DNA from: Polaromonas sp. P2-4
GTDB taxonomy: Bacteria; Pseudomonadota; Gammaproteobacteria; Burkholderiales; Burkholderiaceae_C
NCBI GenBank assembly: GCA_024703855.1
Contig: CP087965.1
Span: 4,146,001-4,210,000, forward strand
Length of the DNA stretch: 64,000 nt
Direction of reading: 5' to 3'
Shown here: positions 62,424 to 64,000 of the stretch, one piece after another
Position numbering within the stretch: the stretch's first letter is position 1
How the letters are laid out: every line of letters starts with the position of its first letter
Notes under the pieces: model-generated
Told to the model about the DNA's origin: nothing
Database searches by the model: none
The model's input: only the letters and a program-made list of their open reading frames with translations
Translations under genes and position numbers: made by a program

Positions 62424-62585
62424 TGGCCCCCACGCTTGTCGCTTCGCGTACTGCGCTGCCCCCGAGGGGGCTAATTTCCCTTGGGGCGGCCCGGCGGAAA
62501 ATTCGGCCCCCACGCTTGTCAGTTCACGCAATACGCGGCCCCCCGAGGGGGCTGTGCTTGCTTGGGGCGGCCCGGCGCTGCGCAC
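62424..62585 (+). repeat. Two tandem copies of family A repeat
   Basis: Copy 1 at about 62424-62502 and copy 2 at about 62503-62585, each starting gcccccacgcttgtc, centred on cccccgagggggct and ending ttggggcggcccggc. They fill the gap between sigma and anti-sigma genes and may form hairpins in their shared transcript. Confidence 0.85.
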
Positions 62586-62606
62586 CGTTGCCCCTGAGAT
62601 TGCATC

Positions 62607-63380
62607 ATGAATATTTCAAACAACCCTATTTTGATGGAGCAACTGGCAGCGAGTTACGCGCTGGGCACCTTGCGCGGTGGCGCACGCCGCCGTTTTGAAG
62701 CGCTGGCGCGGGACAACGCCACGCTGCGTGCGGCGGCGCTGATCTGGCAAGGCCGCCTGGCTTCGGTGGCTGAACTCCAGCCCCAGGCCGCACCCAGCCC
62801 GGCGGTGTGGAAACGCATTGAAAACCTCGTCAAGGCCGACAAAGAGGCGCAAGCCATGCAGGTTGCACGTGCAAAACCTGTTGCTGCGGGCGGCTGGTGG
62901 GCCAGTCTGGGCTGGTGGCGCGGCGCTGCGGGCGTGGGCGCCCTGGCTGCCGTGGTCGCCGTGGTCACAGGGCTGAACCTGAACACGCAATTGAGCGGGC
63001 AGGTGCAGGAACTCACTGCCAAGCTCTCCGCCACGCCTGACATTCAATACGTGGCCGTGCTGGCGGACGACAAGGCTTCGGCGTCCATGCTGGTGACCTT
63101 TGACCCCAAAAACAAAAAGCTTTTGCTCAAGCGAGTCGGCGCTTTTCGTGAGCAGGCTGACAAGTCGCTGCAGCTCTGGGCCTTGCCGCCCGGCAGCGGC
63201 CCCAGATCGCTGGGTGTGTTGGGCAGTGAGGCGGTGGTTCGCCTGACTGCCGCCGACAGCGACGTGCACGAAGTGCCCATGCTGGCCATCAGCCTGGAGC
63301 CCAAGGGCGGTGTGCCGGCGGGCAGTGGGCCGAGCGGGCCGGTGCTGTTCAAAAGCGCGCTGATTCAGACGGCGCAGTAG
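62607..63380 (+). CDS. Anti-sigma factor, RskA family
   Basis: 257 residues, intact. The cytoplasmic N-terminal anti-sigma region LAASYALGTLRGGARRRFEA is followed by a single membrane helix (AAGVGALAAVVAVVTGL, about residues 108-125) and a periplasmic RskA_C domain (YVAVLADDKASASMLVTFDP, LQLWALPPGSGPRSLGVL, AISLEPKGG). It holds the upstream ECF sigma factor inactive until a signal. Confidence 0.9.
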   Translation: MNISNNPILMEQLAASYALGTLRGGARRRFEALARDNATLRAAALIWQGRLASVAELQPQAAPSPAVWKRIENLVKADKEAQAMQVARAKPVAAGGWWASLGWWRGAAGVGALAAVVAVVTGLNLNTQLSGQVQELTAKLSATPDIQYVAVLADDKASASMLVTFDPKNKKLLLKRVGAFREQADKSLQLWALPPGSGPRSLGVLGSEAVVRLTAADSDVHEVPMLAISLEPKGGVPAGSGPSGPVLFKSALIQTAQ

Positions 63381-63403
63381 CTATCAACCAAGACGGTACT
63401 TAT

Positions 63404-63431
63404 AAAAAGGGGCTTTGAACGCCCCTTTTTA
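63404..63431 (+). terminator. Rho-independent terminator
   Basis: AAAAAGGGGC / GCCCCTTTTT with TTTGAAC loop, 23 bp after the anti-sigma stop; also usable by the convergent glycine-zipper gene. Confidence 0.88.
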
Positions 63432-63444
63432 TGGTCCTGAAAGC

Positions 63445-64000
63445 TCAGCGCCAGTGGCCGTGATGATGCCCGCCGCCTGAAATCCGGCTGTAGCCGAAGT
63501 TCAGCGAGAGCCCAATGGGTGGGTAATAAGGCTGGGCGTAGTAAGGCTGGGCGTAATAGGCCGGGTACACCATCGGTTGCACATAGGTGGTGGACTGCTG
63601 GATGTAGGCAGGCTGCACGCTATAAGCCGGCTGCACTGGCGCAGGCTGAATGTAGGTCTGGGGCTGGGCGGGCAGGCCTGCTTGAGGTGCGGGCGTCATG
63701 GCACCGACTGGCGTCACCTGCAGCCGCACATAGGGGCCGGGGTCGTTGGCCATCTGCACGTTGTACTGCGTGCCCTGGTATTCATACACCACGTTGTAGT
63801 GGCTGGGGCGGTTTTCGTAGTAAGTCTGCGTCGTGCATTGCTGCACGTTTTGGACCTGGTTGTTGGGGCCCTCGATGCGGTCACCAATCACGGCGCCACC
63901 CACCAGGCCGATCATGGTGGCCACAGCCCGGCCGCCGCCATTGCCAATCGCGTTGCCGGCGGCCCCGCCGGCCAAAGCGCCCACCAGTGCGCCGGCGCCC
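63445..64000 (-). CDS. Glycine-zipper outer-membrane-type protein, 5' end outside window
   Basis: C-terminal 185 residues visible; the gene runs off the right edge. Gly-zipper ALAGGAAGNAIGNGGGRAVA and TMIGLVGGAVIGDRIEGP (Rick_17kDa/YMGG-like), then a Cys-containing conserved region (QQCTTQTYYENRPSHYNVVY) and a Pro/Tyr/Gln-rich tail with repeated YYAQPYYAQPYY, ending HHHGHWR. Probably envelope-associated; function unknown. Confidence 0.8.
   Translation of the reverse strand, partial: GAGALVGALAGGAAGNAIGNGGGRAVATMIGLVGGAVIGDRIEGPNNQVQNVQQCTTQTYYENRPSHYNVVYEYQGTQYNVQMANDPGPYVRLQVTPVGAMTPAPQAGLPAQPQTYIQPAPVQPAYSVQPAYIQQSTTYVQPMVYPAYYAQPYYAQPYYPPIGLSLNFGYSRISGGGHHHGHWR

Noticed and set aside
1..64000. 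CRISPR array
   Set aside because: No cluster of short identical repeats with unique spacers of similar length was seen; the repeated sequences are dispersed or in pairs.

Overview
The window reads as chromosome from a betaproteobacterium of the order Burkholderiales, most likely Comamonadaceae (Rhodoferax/Polaromonas-like). This is inferred from the housekeeping proteins (PepN, Fbp, RF2, ArgG, MurB, PlsY, YajQ) and from two dispersed intergenic repeat families that, from memory, are typical of that family. GC is high except inside the integrated element at 34.7-43.3 kb. About two dozen otherwise well-conserved genes carry single-base frameshifts, many of them in homopolymer runs. I treat these as probable sequence errors and annotate the genes over their full extent.

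1-15.1 kb is a catabolic region. A minus-strand set (epimerase, serine hydrolase, SDR) diverges from a plus-strand set (MDR/SDR, SDR, RBBP9-type hydrolase). Then come an AraC-type regulator and a divergent run of periplasmic Bug/TctC binding protein, TauD-type dioxygenase, BKACE (DUF849), RBBP9-type hydrolase, quinone oxidoreductase, a second MDR and an SDR. 15.3-17.75 kb is a scar of broken mobile elements (IS701-like, IS1380-like, a truncated tyrosine recombinase) that cut off a glutathione S-transferase gene. 17.75-25.3 kb holds a second version of the same gene set: RBBP9-type hydrolase, FrnE/DsbA, BKACE, TauD, quinone oxidoreductase, two AraC regulators and Bug protein. An acyl-CoA ligase follows. 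Four intergenic sites carry the same two-part direct repeat (16-bp half-sites, 21-bp period) and tie the two clusters and the 3.4-kb divergent operons into one probable AraC regulon.

27.2-33.7 kb has a YeiH-type exporter cut by an IS66 fragment, a thiolase, panD, bioF, a bioD stub, bioB and a cytochrome P450. 34,680-43,343 is an 8.66-kb integrative element in tRNA-Thr(CGT), bounded by 52-bp direct repeats. It encodes an integrase, small DNA-binding and phage-satellite-like proteins, and a cargo of secreted proteins, a thermonuclease and a DUF3800 protein; no capsid or tail genes are seen. 43.4-64 kb is housekeeping: fbp, pepN, a HAD phosphatase, prfB, an alpha/beta hydrolase, an acyl-CoA synthetase, an OmpA lipoprotein, an aldo/keto reductase, ybaK, plsY, an aspartic protease, yajQ, murB, a GRDP/DUF4166/DCC trio, argG, ppnP, an ECF sigma/anti-sigma pair and a glycine-zipper protein.

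The most unusual points are the shared 21-bp-period operator, the duplicated BKACE/dioxygenase/Bug cassette as a candidate undescribed carboxylate pathway, dispersed repeats translated in frame inside PepN, an acyl-CoA synthetase and a HAD protein, and an integrative element that brings its own replacement terminator for the tRNA it enters.
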